DNA of 64,000 bases, taken from assembly GCA_965660935.1 (NCBI GenBank), contig CBFIBR010000004.1:17426-81425 (forward strand), written 5' to 3'. Under the pieces are notes generated by a model. The model ran no database searches. It saw nothing but the letters and a program-made list of their open reading frames with translations, and was not told the origin of the DNA. The DNA comes from UBA1172 sp002457135 (lineage in GTDB: Bacteria > Pseudomonadota > Alphaproteobacteria > Puniceispirillales > UBA1172). The stretch's first letter is position 1; each line of letters begins with the position of its first letter. A program made the translations under genes and the position numbers. This document shows positions 23,436 to 31,632 of the stretch, in pieces.

Positions 23436-23514
23436 GTTCTGGCCGGAGGGTTCTGGCCGGGGGTTTTGACCGGGGGTTCTGGCCGGGGGGGGTCTGGCCG
23501 GGGGTTTTGGCGGG
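23436..23514. repeat. G-rich tandem repeat array (unit about TTCTGGCCGGGGG)
   Basis: Five to six imperfect units of 12-16 bases: TTCTGGCCGGAGG, TTCTGGCCGGGGG, TTTTGACCGGGGG, TTCTGGCC with G8, TCTGGCCGGGGG and TTTTGGCGGG. Runs of five or more G recur every 12-16 bases on the plus strand, so quadruplex formation is conceivable. It lies in the 260-base gap between the terminator of the iron-binding gene and mttB. No gene of its own is supported. Confidence 0.8.
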
Positions 23515-23630
23515 ATAATTGGCGGGCATGGTGATCAACGCAATCCATGCAGGGCTTGCCAAATTGGGGAAAGCGAATGACACTGGCGGCATGATGGTGA
23601 TGCAGCTTGTTGAATATTGGTGCCGGTGCG

Positions 23631-25163
23631 ATGAATAATTCCAACCCTGAAGTCAGAACCCCCGCCACACGGTCAGGGCGCAGGGGGCGAAAATCCAGCC
23701 CTGTGACCAGGCCTGCTACCCTTGGTCTGCCCGGGGGTGGTCTGGCGGTTCTGGGTGATGCCGCCTGCCGCAAGGTTGATGAGGCGGCGCGCCGTATCCT
23801 GTCTGAAATCGGTTTTGCCGAGGCCCCGGCCTCAGCCCGAACCCTGGTCGGCGATGCTGGCGGGTATCCGGGTGGTGACAGGCTGGTCTTCCCGCCATCC
23901 ATGATTGATGATGCGATCGCGTCACTGGCGCGGCCCCTGACGCTGCATGGCCTGAAGGAGGGGCGGGAGGTAACGCTGGGTACCGATGCGGTTCATATCG
24001 CAACCGGCGGCGCGGCACCGATGATCCTTGATCACATCAGCGGGGATTACCGGGAAACCCGGCTCAACGATATTTACCTCGCGGCACGGCTGGTGGATCA
24101 GCTGGACCACATTCATTTTTTCAGCCGCCCCATGGTTGCCCGCGACATGCCCGATATAATGTCGCTTGACCTCAACACCGCCTATGCCTGCCTGAAGGGA
24201 ACGGGCAAGCCTGTTTCAACCGCGGTGACTGACCCCCTGAACCTCCCCCCCATTGTTGAGATGGTGACCATGATCGCGGGGTCGGAGCAGGCCTTTCGGG
24301 AACGCCCGTTCCTGTCGCTCAACATCAATCATGTGACCCCGCCGCTGAGGCTGTCAGCTGAGGCGATTGACGTGATGATCGGTGCCGCAAGGGCGGGTAT
24401 CCCGGTTCATTCCAACACCTTCGGTCAGGTTGGTGCCTCCAGCCCGGTGGAACCGCTGGCTGCGCTGGCCCAGACTGTGGCTGAAACCCTCGGCGGGATG
24501 ATCATTGCCTGGCTGGCCAATCCCGATGCCGGGGTGATTTTCGGGGCCAGGCCGATGATCACCGATCTGCGCACCGGTGCCATGAGCGGCGGCAGTGGCG
24601 AGCAGGCCAGGCTGATGGCCGCCTCCGCAACCATGGCCCGGTTTTACGGCTTTCCCGGATCAACCATTGCCGGGGCGACCGACAGCAAACTGCCTGATGC
24701 CCAGGCCGGGTATGAAAAGGCCCTGACGGTGCTGATGGCGGCCCAGGCCGGGTCCAACCTGATCACCCAGGGTGCCGGGATGCAGGCCAGCCTGATGGGC
24801 TGTGCGCTGGAAAACTATGTCATCGACAACGACATGGCGGGCGCGATTATGCGCAGCCTTGATCATCCCCAGGATTTTGATGTTGACGCGACGCTGGCAT
24901 CCATCAGCGGCGTGGTCACGGGTGAGGGTCATTTCCTGGGTGAGGCGGATACACTCGCCCGGATGCAGTCGGATTACCTCTACCCCGATATCGCGGATCG
25001 CCGTTCGATTGAGGAATGGCAGATAGGCGGGTCAGGCGATATCCGCATCAAGGCGCAGGCAAAGGTCACCGAGCTGCTGGCCAATCCGGTCCCTGATTAT
25101 ATCCCGCCCGACGTTGATCAGGCCCTGAACGACCGGTTTGATCTGAAACTCAATCCAGTGTGA
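23631..25163 (+). CDS. Trimethylamine methyltransferase family protein (MttB superfamily, non-pyrrolysine)
   Basis: Corrinoid-dependent methyltransferase family that moves a methyl group from a quaternary or tertiary amine to a cobalamin protein. 510 residues, full length, with no internal TAG, so it lacks the pyrrolysine of archaeal MttB; such members demethylate glycine betaine, carnitine and similar compounds. Seen: IATGGAAPMILDHISGDYRE, FSRPMVARDMP, LSLNINHVTPPLRLS, VHSNTFGQVGASSPV and GSGEQARLMAA. Start is uncertain: ATG 23631 has no good ribosome site; TTG 23607 is the earliest option. Followed by a CoA lyase, a hydroxyacid dehydrogenase and a glycerate kinase. No corrinoid protein or activator gene is next to it, so the true substrate is open. 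Confidence 0.85.
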   Translation: MNNSNPEVRTPATRSGRRGRKSSPVTRPATLGLPGGGLAVLGDAACRKVDEAARRILSEIGFAEAPASARTLVGDAGGYPGGDRLVFPPSMIDDAIASLARPLTLHGLKEGREVTLGTDAVHIATGGAAPMILDHISGDYRETRLNDIYLAARLVDQLDHIHFFSRPMVARDMPDIMSLDLNTAYACLKGTGKPVSTAVTDPLNLPPIVEMVTMIAGSEQAFRERPFLSLNINHVTPPLRLSAEAIDVMIGAARAGIPVHSNTFGQVGASSPVEPLAALAQTVAETLGGMIIAWLANPDAGVIFGARPMITDLRTGAMSGGSGEQARLMAASATMARFYGFPGSTIAGATDSKLPDAQAGYEKALTVLMAAQAGSNLITQGAGMQASLMGCALENYVIDNDMAGAIMRSLDHPQDFDVDATLASISGVVTGEGHFLGEADTLARMQSDYLYPDIADRRSIEEWQIGGSGDIRIKAQAKVTELLANPVPDYIPPDVDQALNDRFDLKLNPV

Positions 25164-25255
25164 TAAGCATTCAGCATTAAAAATCAGCGATATTGACTGT
25201 TCAGGGCATTGAATGGTCCTATTGTTGGTGTTGAGAGAGAAGGAAATCAATCATC

Positions 25256-26206
25256 ATGAGTCACCGCCCGACACCAGAGCCATCACGGAGGCTGCGCCGA
25301 TGCCTGCTGGCTGTTCCGGCATCATCCATGAAGATGATGACCAAGGCCCTGACCACCGAGGCTGATGCTGTCTTCCTCGATCTGGAAGATGCCGTGGCCC
25401 CGAATGAAAAAGACACGGCCCGCAGCCTCGCCATTGAGGCGCTGACCAGCATGGACTGGCGCGGCAATGCCAAGACCATCTCGCTCAGGGTCAACGGGCT
25501 GGATACAGACTGGACATGGCGCGATATCACGGCGGTGGTTGAGGCGGCGGGCAAGCATATCGACACCATCATTCTGCCCAAGGTCGGCGGCCCCGAGGAC
25601 CTCTATGCCGTTGATATGCTGATCAGCCAGATTGCCCGTTCCTGCGGGTTTGCACCGCCCGGGCTGGAAGCGCTGATTGAAACCGCAGCAGGGGTCAACA
25701 ACCTTGAGGCCATTGCCCGCTATAACCGTGATATGGGTTCCATGCGGCTTGAGGCAATGCATTTCGGGGCCGGGGATTATGCCGCCAGCGTCAACGCCAG
25801 GACGGTGGAAATCGGCGGGCTTAACCCTGATTACCCCGGTGACCAGTTCCATTTTGCCCTGTCGCGGATAGTTGCGGTCTGCCGGGCCAACGGCATCATT
25901 CCGATGGATAGCGCCTATGGTGATTTCAACGACCCCGAGGGCTATGAGGCCGCCGCACGCCGCGCCATCAGCATTGGCATGAATGGCAAATGGGCGATCC
26001 ATCCCTCACAGATCCCGCTGGCCAATGCCGTGTTCTCGCCCTCGGCCGAGGAGGTTGAACGCGCCCGTGCCATGCTGGCAGCCCTCGATGATGCTGCCGC
26101 CAGGGGGCTGGGGGCGGTGCGGTTCGAAGGCCGCATGATTGATGCCGCCAACGAACGCATGATCCGTGCGCTTCTGGCCACCCATGACCGAATTTCCAGT
26201 CAATAA
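25256..26206 (+). CDS. HpcH/HpaI aldolase / CoA ester lyase (malyl-CoA or citramalyl-CoA lyase type)
   Basis: TIM-barrel lyase of the CitE/Mcl group that cleaves 3-hydroxyacyl-CoA esters, for instance L-malyl-CoA to acetyl-CoA and glyoxylate. 316 residues. Seen: RRCLLAVPASSMKMMTKAL (14-32), the metal-binding VFLDLEDAVAPNEK, SLRVNGLDTDW, ILPKVGGPEDL, ALIETAAGVNNLEAIA with the second metal ligand, FGAGDYAAS and NGKWAIHPSQI. The WAIHPSQI tail fits malyl-CoA lyases and CitE-like proteins. GGAAATC sits before the ATG. It precedes a hydroxypyruvate reductase-like gene and a glycerate kinase, which supports glyoxylate metabolism; citramalyl-CoA lyase remains possible. Confidence 0.82.
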   Translation: MSHRPTPEPSRRLRRCLLAVPASSMKMMTKALTTEADAVFLDLEDAVAPNEKDTARSLAIEALTSMDWRGNAKTISLRVNGLDTDWTWRDITAVVEAAGKHIDTIILPKVGGPEDLYAVDMLISQIARSCGFAPPGLEALIETAAGVNNLEAIARYNRDMGSMRLEAMHFGAGDYAASVNARTVEIGGLNPDYPGDQFHFALSRIVAVCRANGIIPMDSAYGDFNDPEGYEAAARRAISIGMNGKWAIHPSQIPLANAVFSPSAEEVERARAMLAALDDAAARGLGAVRFEGRMIDAANERMIRALLATHDRISSQ

Positions 26207-26253
26207 TGATCCAATAAATAATGACCAATAATTTGAGAGGACAGTAAGTTACC

Positions 26254-27225
26254 ATGACAAAGCCAAGTGTTTTCATTACCCGCCGTTGGCCGGCCGCATC
26301 CGAAGCCGCCATGCATGAAGCCTTTGATGTCACCATGAACGATGCTGATGAACAGCTCTCGGCGGAGGCTATTGCCGAGGCCATGCAATCGCATGATGCC
26401 ATCGCCCCCACCGTCACCGACCCTGTGGGTGAGGCGACGATTGAGTCAGGGGCAGGCGGCAAGTGCCGGATCATCGCCAATTTCGGGGTCGGGGTGAACC
26501 ATATCGACAGCAAGGCCGCGTCGCGTCACGGCATGATCATCACCAACACCCCCGGGGTGCTGACCGATGCCACCGCCGATATTGCGCTGACCCTGATGCT
26601 GATGACCATGCGCCGTGCCGGTGAGGGTGAACGCGAACTCCGTGCCGGGGAATGGAGCGGCTGGCGGCCAACCCATCTTCTCGGCCAGCAGATGACGGGC
26701 AAGACGCTTGGCATTATCGGCATGGGACGGATCGGCAAGGCCACCGCCCGCCGCGCTGCGCTCGGCTTTGGCATGAAGATCGTGTTCTACAACCGGTCAA
26801 CGGTGAATGACTGCGGCGATTTCGAAGGTGAGCAACTGCCCACTGTCGAGGCTGTCTGCCAGCATGCTGATCTGGTCAGCCTGCATTGCCCCGGGGGTGA
26901 GGAAACCCGCCATATCCTGGGGGAAAAGGCGCTTGCCGCCATGCCGTCCCATGGCATTGTCATCAACACCGCCCGTGGTGATGTGGTGGATGAGGAGGCG
27001 CTGGCCGATGCGCTCCATGGCGGGCATATCGGCGGTGCCGGGCTGGATGTTTTTCAGGGTGAACCGGTCATCAATCCCCGGCTCATGAACGCCCCCAACG
27101 TGGTGCTGTTGCCGCATCTGGGATCAGCGACAACCGAAACCCGAAACGCCATGGGCATGACAGTCTGCGAAAACCTGAAGGCGTTTTTTGCGGGCAAGGA
27201 CGTTCCCAACCCGGTTCATTCCTGA
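26254..27225 (+). CDS. D-isomer-specific 2-hydroxyacid dehydrogenase (glyoxylate/hydroxypyruvate reductase type)
   Basis: NAD(P)H-dependent reductase of 2-oxoacids. 323 residues with the two-domain fold: catalytic N-terminus through NFGVGVNHID, nucleotide-binding LGIIGMGRIGKATARRAALG with an Arg-Ser (YNRS) after beta 2 that favours NADPH, and catalytic Arg in NTARGDVVDEEAL, Glu in VFQGEP and His in LLPHLGSAT. GAGAGGA precedes the ATG. Position between a CoA-ester lyase and a glycerate kinase suggests hydroxypyruvate or glyoxylate as substrate, giving D-glycerate for the next enzyme. Seven bases separate it from the kinase gene. Confidence 0.88.
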   Translation: MTKPSVFITRRWPAASEAAMHEAFDVTMNDADEQLSAEAIAEAMQSHDAIAPTVTDPVGEATIESGAGGKCRIIANFGVGVNHIDSKAASRHGMIITNTPGVLTDATADIALTLMLMTMRRAGEGERELRAGEWSGWRPTHLLGQQMTGKTLGIIGMGRIGKATARRAALGFGMKIVFYNRSTVNDCGDFEGEQLPTVEAVCQHADLVSLHCPGGEETRHILGEKALAAMPSHGIVINTARGDVVDEEALADALHGGHIGGAGLDVFQGEPVINPRLMNAPNVVLLPHLGSATTETRNAMGMTVCENLKAFFAGKDVPNPVHS

Positions 27226-27231
27226 GCGGGC

Positions 27232-28482
27232 ATGGCGATGAGCCTTGATACCCTCATCAAGCGGGCCAATGAGGCTTTTGATGCTGCCCTTGCGGCGGCG
27301 GCCCCGGGTTCAGCCATGGCCCCGGCGCTTGACCGGCTTGATCACCGGCCCACGCATATTCTGGCCATCGGCAAGGCGGCATCGGCGATGGCGAGGGCCT
27401 GCCGTGATCATGGGCTTGATGCCCAGGGCGTGATCATCACCAACCCTGAAAACGCAGCCGATGTTGAGGGTTTTGAGCTGATCATCGGCGGTCATCCCGT
27501 CCCGGACCAGGGCAGCATGGATGGCGCGAAGCGGGCGATTGAGCTGACCTCATCTCTTGGCCCTGATGATCACCTGCTGGTGTTGCTGAGCGGCGGCGGT
27601 TCCGCGCTGATGACCCGGCCTGTCGGTGACCTTGATCTGGACCACAAGCGCATCATCAATGAGGCCTTGCTGGCTCGCGGCATGGATATCCACCGGATGA
27701 ACGCCTGCCGCCGTCTCTTTTCCGCCGTCAAGGGCGGCAGGCTGGCCGGATTGGCGGCCCCGGCCCGGGTCACGCAATGGGTGCTGTCGGATGTTCCGGG
27801 GGACCATCTCGCCTCCATCGCCAGTGGTCCTTTTGCGCCTGATCCATGGTCCTTTGATGATGCTGTTGGCTGTGTTGTTGAGGCTGGCATTACCCGCCAT
27901 GACTGGGCCACCTCGGTGCTGGATGCCATGCGGAAAGGGGATTTGCCTGCCCCTCTCAGGGATGGTGATCCTGCCTTTGATCGTGTCGAAACCAGTATTC
28001 TGGCCAGCAACGCGATCTGCCGTGAGGCGGCATCAAACGATCTTGGTGACAATACCGTCAGCCTGCCTGATCTGGATGGTGATGCCATGGCAATGGGCCG
28101 GACCCTTGCCCATGCCGTGATGAACGCACCGGCCCCGCTACTGGCTGTGACCGGGGGCGAAACCGTGGTGACGCTGCCTCAACAGCACGGGCTTGGCGGG
28201 CGTTCCCAGGCCCTTGCACTGTCGTTCCTGCTGGCCATGGAGGATGCCGAATTTGACTGGGTTCTGCTGGCCGCCGGTACCGATGGTCGTGACGGTCCAA
28301 CCGATGCGGCAGGGGGGCTGGTGACTAGCGGCATGCGGCCTGATATCGATGCCGCCCGGGCTGCGCTCGATGGCCATGACAGCTATCATTATCTTGACCG
28401 GATCGGCGGATTGCTGCGCTGCCCACCCACCGGAACCAACCTTGCCGATATTGCGATTGTCCTGACCTCACCCAAAGGCTGA
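27232..28482 (+). CDS. Glycerate 2-kinase (MOFRL family)
   Basis: Phosphorylates D-glycerate to 2-phosphoglycerate, feeding hydroxypyruvate-derived carbon into glycolysis; the serine-cycle kinase GckA and TtuD belong here. 416 residues: the GCK domain with HILAIGKAASAMARA, GGHPVPDQGSM and LLSGGGSALM, RRLFSAVKGGRLA, LSDVPGDHLASIASGPF, then the C-terminal MOFRL domain with LLAVTGGETVV, GGRSQALALS and LLAAGTDGRDGPTDAAGG. ATG at 27232 or 27241. Last gene of the plus-strand cluster beginning with mttB. Confidence 0.92.
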   Translation: MAMSLDTLIKRANEAFDAALAAAAPGSAMAPALDRLDHRPTHILAIGKAASAMARACRDHGLDAQGVIITNPENAADVEGFELIIGGHPVPDQGSMDGAKRAIELTSSLGPDDHLLVLLSGGGSALMTRPVGDLDLDHKRIINEALLARGMDIHRMNACRRLFSAVKGGRLAGLAAPARVTQWVLSDVPGDHLASIASGPFAPDPWSFDDAVGCVVEAGITRHDWATSVLDAMRKGDLPAPLRDGDPAFDRVETSILASNAICREAASNDLGDNTVSLPDLDGDAMAMGRTLAHAVMNAPAPLLAVTGGETVVTLPQQHGLGGRSQALALSFLLAMEDAEFDWVLLAAGTDGRDGPTDAAGGLVTSGMRPDIDAARAALDGHDSYHYLDRIGGLLRCPPTGTNLADIAIVLTSPKG

Positions 28483-28488
28483 CCCGGA

Positions 28489-29466
28489 TTATAATCTCTT
28501 CAGGGCCTGCTCAAAGATGCTGTGGTCAACATTGCCGCCTGAGACGACAATCACTGTCTTCCTGTCCGTGATATCAACCTTGCCGCTGAGTGCCGCCGCC
28601 AGGGCCACCGCCCCGCCGGGTTCGGCCACGATCTTGAACTGCGCCCAGGCAAAGGCCATGGCATCCAGCACCTCATCATCACTGACGGCAACGCCATGGC
28701 TGACCAGCGCCTGATTGACCGCAAAGGTGATTTTCCCCGGCGTGGGGGTGACGATGGCATCACAGATGGAACGTGCGCCGCTGGCATTGCTGACGCGTTC
28801 CCCGGCCTCAATCGAACGGGCGAAATCATCAAAGCCTTCGGGTTCGGCCCCGATGATCTCAAGCGCGTTGAAATGATGCCTGAGCGCGATGCTGGTCCCG
28901 GCAAGCAGCCCGCCACCACCCGTGCAGCAGATCATCTGATCAGGGGTAAGATCGCGTTCCATGCAGGCCTCGGCAATCTCAACCCCGATGGTTCCCTGAC
29001 CGGCAATCACAGGCGGGTAATCATAGGGCGGGATGATGACGGCGTTGTTTTCCTTTGCCAGCGCGATGCCGATTTCCTCCCTGCTCTGGTGATAGCGGTC
29101 ATAGGTGATCACCTCACCGCCGAGGGCGCGGGTGCCGTTGATCTTGGCCACGGGGGAATCCTCAGGCATGACAATGATCGACCGGAACCCCCTTGCACTG
29201 GCGGCAGCGGCCACGGCCTGGGCATGGTTGCCCGATGACCAGGCCACAACGCATTCGGTGGCATCATCCAGCATGGCGATGGCATTGCAGGCGCCGCGAA
29301 ACTTGAACGAACCGGTGCGCTGGAGGCATTCGGGCTTGATGTGGATTTCGCCGCCAAGCTCCTCATTCACCCTTGGTGAGGACAGCAGCGGCGTGACCAC
29401 GGCATGCCCCTCAATTCGGGCCACGGCTGCGGTGATATCGTCGTAATCAGGCGGGGTCATGGTCAT
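28489..29466 (-). CDS. PLP-dependent threonine/serine dehydratase family protein
   Basis: Fold type II PLP enzyme, deaminating L-threonine or L-serine, or acting as serine racemase or hydroxyaspartate dehydratase. 325 residues without an ACT domain, which sets it apart from IlvA at 43681-44904. Lys55 in TGSFKFRGACNAI binds PLP; SSGNHAQAVA and the glycine loop CCTGGGGLLAGTS bind the phosphate; VVSGGNVD near the C-terminus. Convergent with the glycerate kinase cluster. Because hydroxypyruvate, glycerate and glyoxylate are handled next door, serine or 3-hydroxyaspartate are plausible substrates, but this is inference. Confidence 0.83.
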   Translation of the reverse strand: MTMTPPDYDDITAAVARIEGHAVVTPLLSSPRVNEELGGEIHIKPECLQRTGSFKFRGACNAIAMLDDATECVVAWSSGNHAQAVAAAASARGFRSIIVMPEDSPVAKINGTRALGGEVITYDRYHQSREEIGIALAKENNAVIIPPYDYPPVIAGQGTIGVEIAEACMERDLTPDQMICCTGGGGLLAGTSIALRHHFNALEIIGAEPEGFDDFARSIEAGERVSNASGARSICDAIVTPTPGKITFAVNQALVSHGVAVSDDEVLDAMAFAWAQFKIVAEPGGAVALAAALSGKVDITDRKTVIVVSGGNVDHSIFEQALKRL

Positions 29467-29561
29467 GGGCGCTGTGCCTTATCGTGATCGCGTGGCTGTA
29501 GAGGCCAGTTTATCTGGTGAAATCATTATGTTCAGGCCCGTTGGCTCCAGCAAGGAATATC

Positions 29562-29590
29562 TTGAAGAAAGCCACGCCCCGTCCTATTCT
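29562..29590 (+). promoter_or_regulatory. dapA promoter
   Basis: TTGAAG (29562-29567), 17-base spacer, TATTCT (29585-29590), then about 25 bases of leader with GGAGA before ATG 29622. Excludes the upstream in-frame ATG at 29517. Confidence 0.6.
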
Positions 29591-29621
29591 CCAAATCTGT
29601 TTTGCGTATCGGAGAATTACA

Positions 29622-30515
29622 ATGATGAATGGTGAGGCGCTGTTTGGCGGATCATGCGTGGCCCTGATCACCCCTTTTGATGGTGACGGTGTTGATGAAC
29701 ATGCTTTCCGCAAATTGGTGAACTGGCAGATAACCGAAGGCACCAATGGGCTGATCCCGGTTGGTACGACCGGGGAATCCCCGACCCTCAGCCATGAAGA
29801 ACACAAACGCGTTGTCGAAATCTGCATTGAGGAAAACGCCGGCAGGGTGCCGGTGATCGCCGGTGCCGGTTCCAACTCCACGCTTGAGGCGGTGGATTTC
29901 GCCCGCCATGCGGCATCGGCCGGGGCTGATGCACTGCTGGTGGTAACGCCCTATTACAACAAGCCGACCCAGGATGGCCTGAAACGGCATTACACGGCGA
30001 TTGCCGATGCTGTTTCCATCCCGGTCATCATCTATGATATTCCCGGTCGGTCGATTATCGCCATGACCAATGAAACCATGGCTGAACTCGCTGCCCATCC
30101 GAATATTACCGGCGTCAAGGATGCCACCGCTGATCTGGCGCGGCCTACCCATCTGCTCAACCGGATCGGGCCGGGGTTCTCCCAGCTTTCGGGTGAGGAT
30201 GGCACGGCACTGGCGTATCGTGCGGCTGGCGGGCATGGCTGTATTTCGGTCACCGCCAATATTGCCCCCCGGTTGCTGGCTGAAATGCATGCCGCCTGGG
30301 ATCAGGGCAATATCGCCCGGGCCATGGAAATCAACGCCCAGCTGATGCCGGTGCATGAGGCCATGTTCTGTGAGGCCAGCCCGGGGCCGGTGAAATACGC
30401 TGCCGGATTGCTTGGCCTTTCTTCTGACAGCCTCAGGTTGCCGCTTTGTGAAATTGCCGATACATCCAAGGATCAGGTCAGGTCCGCGCTGCGTCACGCT
30501 GGCCTGCTCAACTAG
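29622..30515 (+). CDS. dapA: 4-hydroxy-tetrahydrodipicolinate synthase
   Basis: Condenses pyruvate with aspartate semialdehyde, the first committed step to diaminopimelate and lysine. TIM barrel of 297 residues. Active site: IPVGTTGESPT (Thr49/Thr50), VVTPYYNKPT (Tyr111/112), IIYDIPGR (Tyr138) and the Schiff-base Lys166 in ITGVKDATAD. Start at 29622 has GGAGA eight bases upstream and follows a good promoter. smpB follows 21 bases after the stop, so the two are likely cotranscribed. Confidence 0.95.
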   Translation: MMNGEALFGGSCVALITPFDGDGVDEHAFRKLVNWQITEGTNGLIPVGTTGESPTLSHEEHKRVVEICIEENAGRVPVIAGAGSNSTLEAVDFARHAASAGADALLVVTPYYNKPTQDGLKRHYTAIADAVSIPVIIYDIPGRSIIAMTNETMAELAAHPNITGVKDATADLARPTHLLNRIGPGFSQLSGEDGTALAYRAAGGHGCISVTANIAPRLLAEMHAAWDQGNIARAMEINAQLMPVHEAMFCEASPGPVKYAAGLLGLSSDSLRLPLCEIADTSKDQVRSALRHAGLLN

Positions 30516-30536
30516 CCGAGGGGGCGCACTTCTGCC

Positions 30537-30998
30537 ATGGCAGGGACAATCTCCACAGGCCGGGTCGCCGAAAACCGCAAGGCAAGACACGATTATGAGA
30601 TCACCGAGACGATCGAGGCGGGTCTTGTCCTGACCGGGAGCGAGGTTAAATCCCTGCGCCGGGGCCGCGCCAGCATCAATGAGGCCTATGCCTCTGATGA
30701 GGCTGGCCAGCTGATGCTGATCAACGCCAATATCCCTGAATACGATGCCTCACGCGATAACCACGACCCGAAACGCAAACGGCCGTTGCTGCTGCATAAA
30801 AAACAGTGCAACCGGCTCATCGGCATGATCAATCGAGACGGGGTGACGGTGGTTCCGCTGGCGCTCTATTTCAATGATCGCGGTATTGCCAAAATCGCGC
30901 TCGGCCTTGCCAAGGGCCGCAAGAAACAGGACAAGCGCGAGGCCATCAAGAAACGCGACTGGGACCGCCAGAAAGCCCGATTGCTCAAGGACAGTTAA
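30537..30998 (+). CDS. smpB: SsrA-binding protein SmpB
   Basis: Binds tmRNA and brings it to stalled ribosomes for trans-translation. 153 residues: the OB-fold body with VAENRKARHDYEITETIEAG, LTGSEVKSLRRGRASINEAY and PKRKRPLLLHKKQ, then the basic helical tail GLAKGRKKQDKREAIKKRDW that enters the mRNA channel. Close behind dapA. The 3' end overlaps the convergent uracil-DNA glycosylase gene by 14 bases. Confidence 0.96.
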   Translation: MAGTISTGRVAENRKARHDYEITETIEAGLVLTGSEVKSLRRGRASINEAYASDEAGQLMLINANIPEYDASRDNHDPKRKRPLLLHKKQCNRLIGMINRDGVTVVPLALYFNDRGIAKIALGLAKGRKKQDKREAIKKRDWDRQKARLLKDS

Positions 30999-31632
30999 GC
31001 CCGGCAACGGCAACGGCCTGTTCAAACACCTGATGAAAGGCAGCCTCGGTCAGGCGGCCCGTCTGGGTGTTGTAACGCGAACAATGATAGGATGCGATCA
31101 GCTCAACCCCGCTGTCCAGCCGGTATTGCGCAGCATGGCCAAAGGGGTGATCCTTTTCCTTCAGGTTAAGGGCCTTCAGTGCTGATCCATGGGCAATCCG
31201 GCCAAGCGTGATGATCACTTTCAGCCCCGTCATGATCGCCATATCCTCAATCAGGAACTGTCGGCAGGTGTTGATTTCAGCCGGGGTTGGCTTGTTCTGG
31301 GGCGGCACGCAACGCACCGAATTGACGATCCTGATGCCGGTCAGGGTCACGCCATCATCGGGCCTTGCCGCGTATTGCCCCTGGCTCAACCCGAAATGAT
31401 TGAGGGTGGAAAACAGCAGATCACCGGCGAAATCCCCGGTGAAGGGGCGGCCGGTCCGGTTGGCACCCCTCAGCCCCGGGGCCAGCCCGACCAGCATGAT
31501 CGGCGCATCCACCGGGCCATAGCCATTGACCGGGGCGTTGTGCCAGTCAGGGGAAAGCTGGCGGTGGTGATCAAGAAATTCAGCCAGCCGTGGGCAGAGC
31601 CGACAGCCGTCATCACGAAAAGGAGGCTGCAT
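30985..31632 (-). CDS. Uracil-DNA glycosylase family 5 (UdgB type)
   Basis: Removes uracil and some deaminated purines from DNA. 215 residues with motif I PIMLVGLAPGLRGANRTG and the following RPFTGDFAG typical of family 5 (UdgB), an alanine-type motif instead of the GQDPY of Ung; C-terminal motif ELIASYHCSRYN. Cysteines at CRLC near the N-terminus and in VRCVPP and NTCRQF are positioned for the 4Fe-4S cluster found in families 4 and 5. Its ATG overlaps the stop of the NYN-domain gene by one base (TAATG), so translation is coupled. Confidence 0.88.
   Translation of the reverse strand: MQPPFRDDGCRLCPRLAEFLDHHRQLSPDWHNAPVNGYGPVDAPIMLVGLAPGLRGANRTGRPFTGDFAGDLLFSTLNHFGLSQGQYAARPDDGVTLTGIRIVNSVRCVPPQNKPTPAEINTCRQFLIEDMAIMTGLKVIITLGRIAHGSALKALNLKEKDHPFGHAAQYRLDSGVELIASYHCSRYNTQTGRLTEAAFHQVFEQAVAVAGLNCP

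Noticed and set aside
23436..23514. CRISPR-like array
   Set aside because: Units are 12-16 bases, contiguous and imperfect, without spacers; no cas genes are nearby.
23631..25163. Pyrrolysine-containing trimethylamine methyltransferase
   Set aside because: The frame is continuous without an amber codon, so it is a non-pyrrolysine member of the family.
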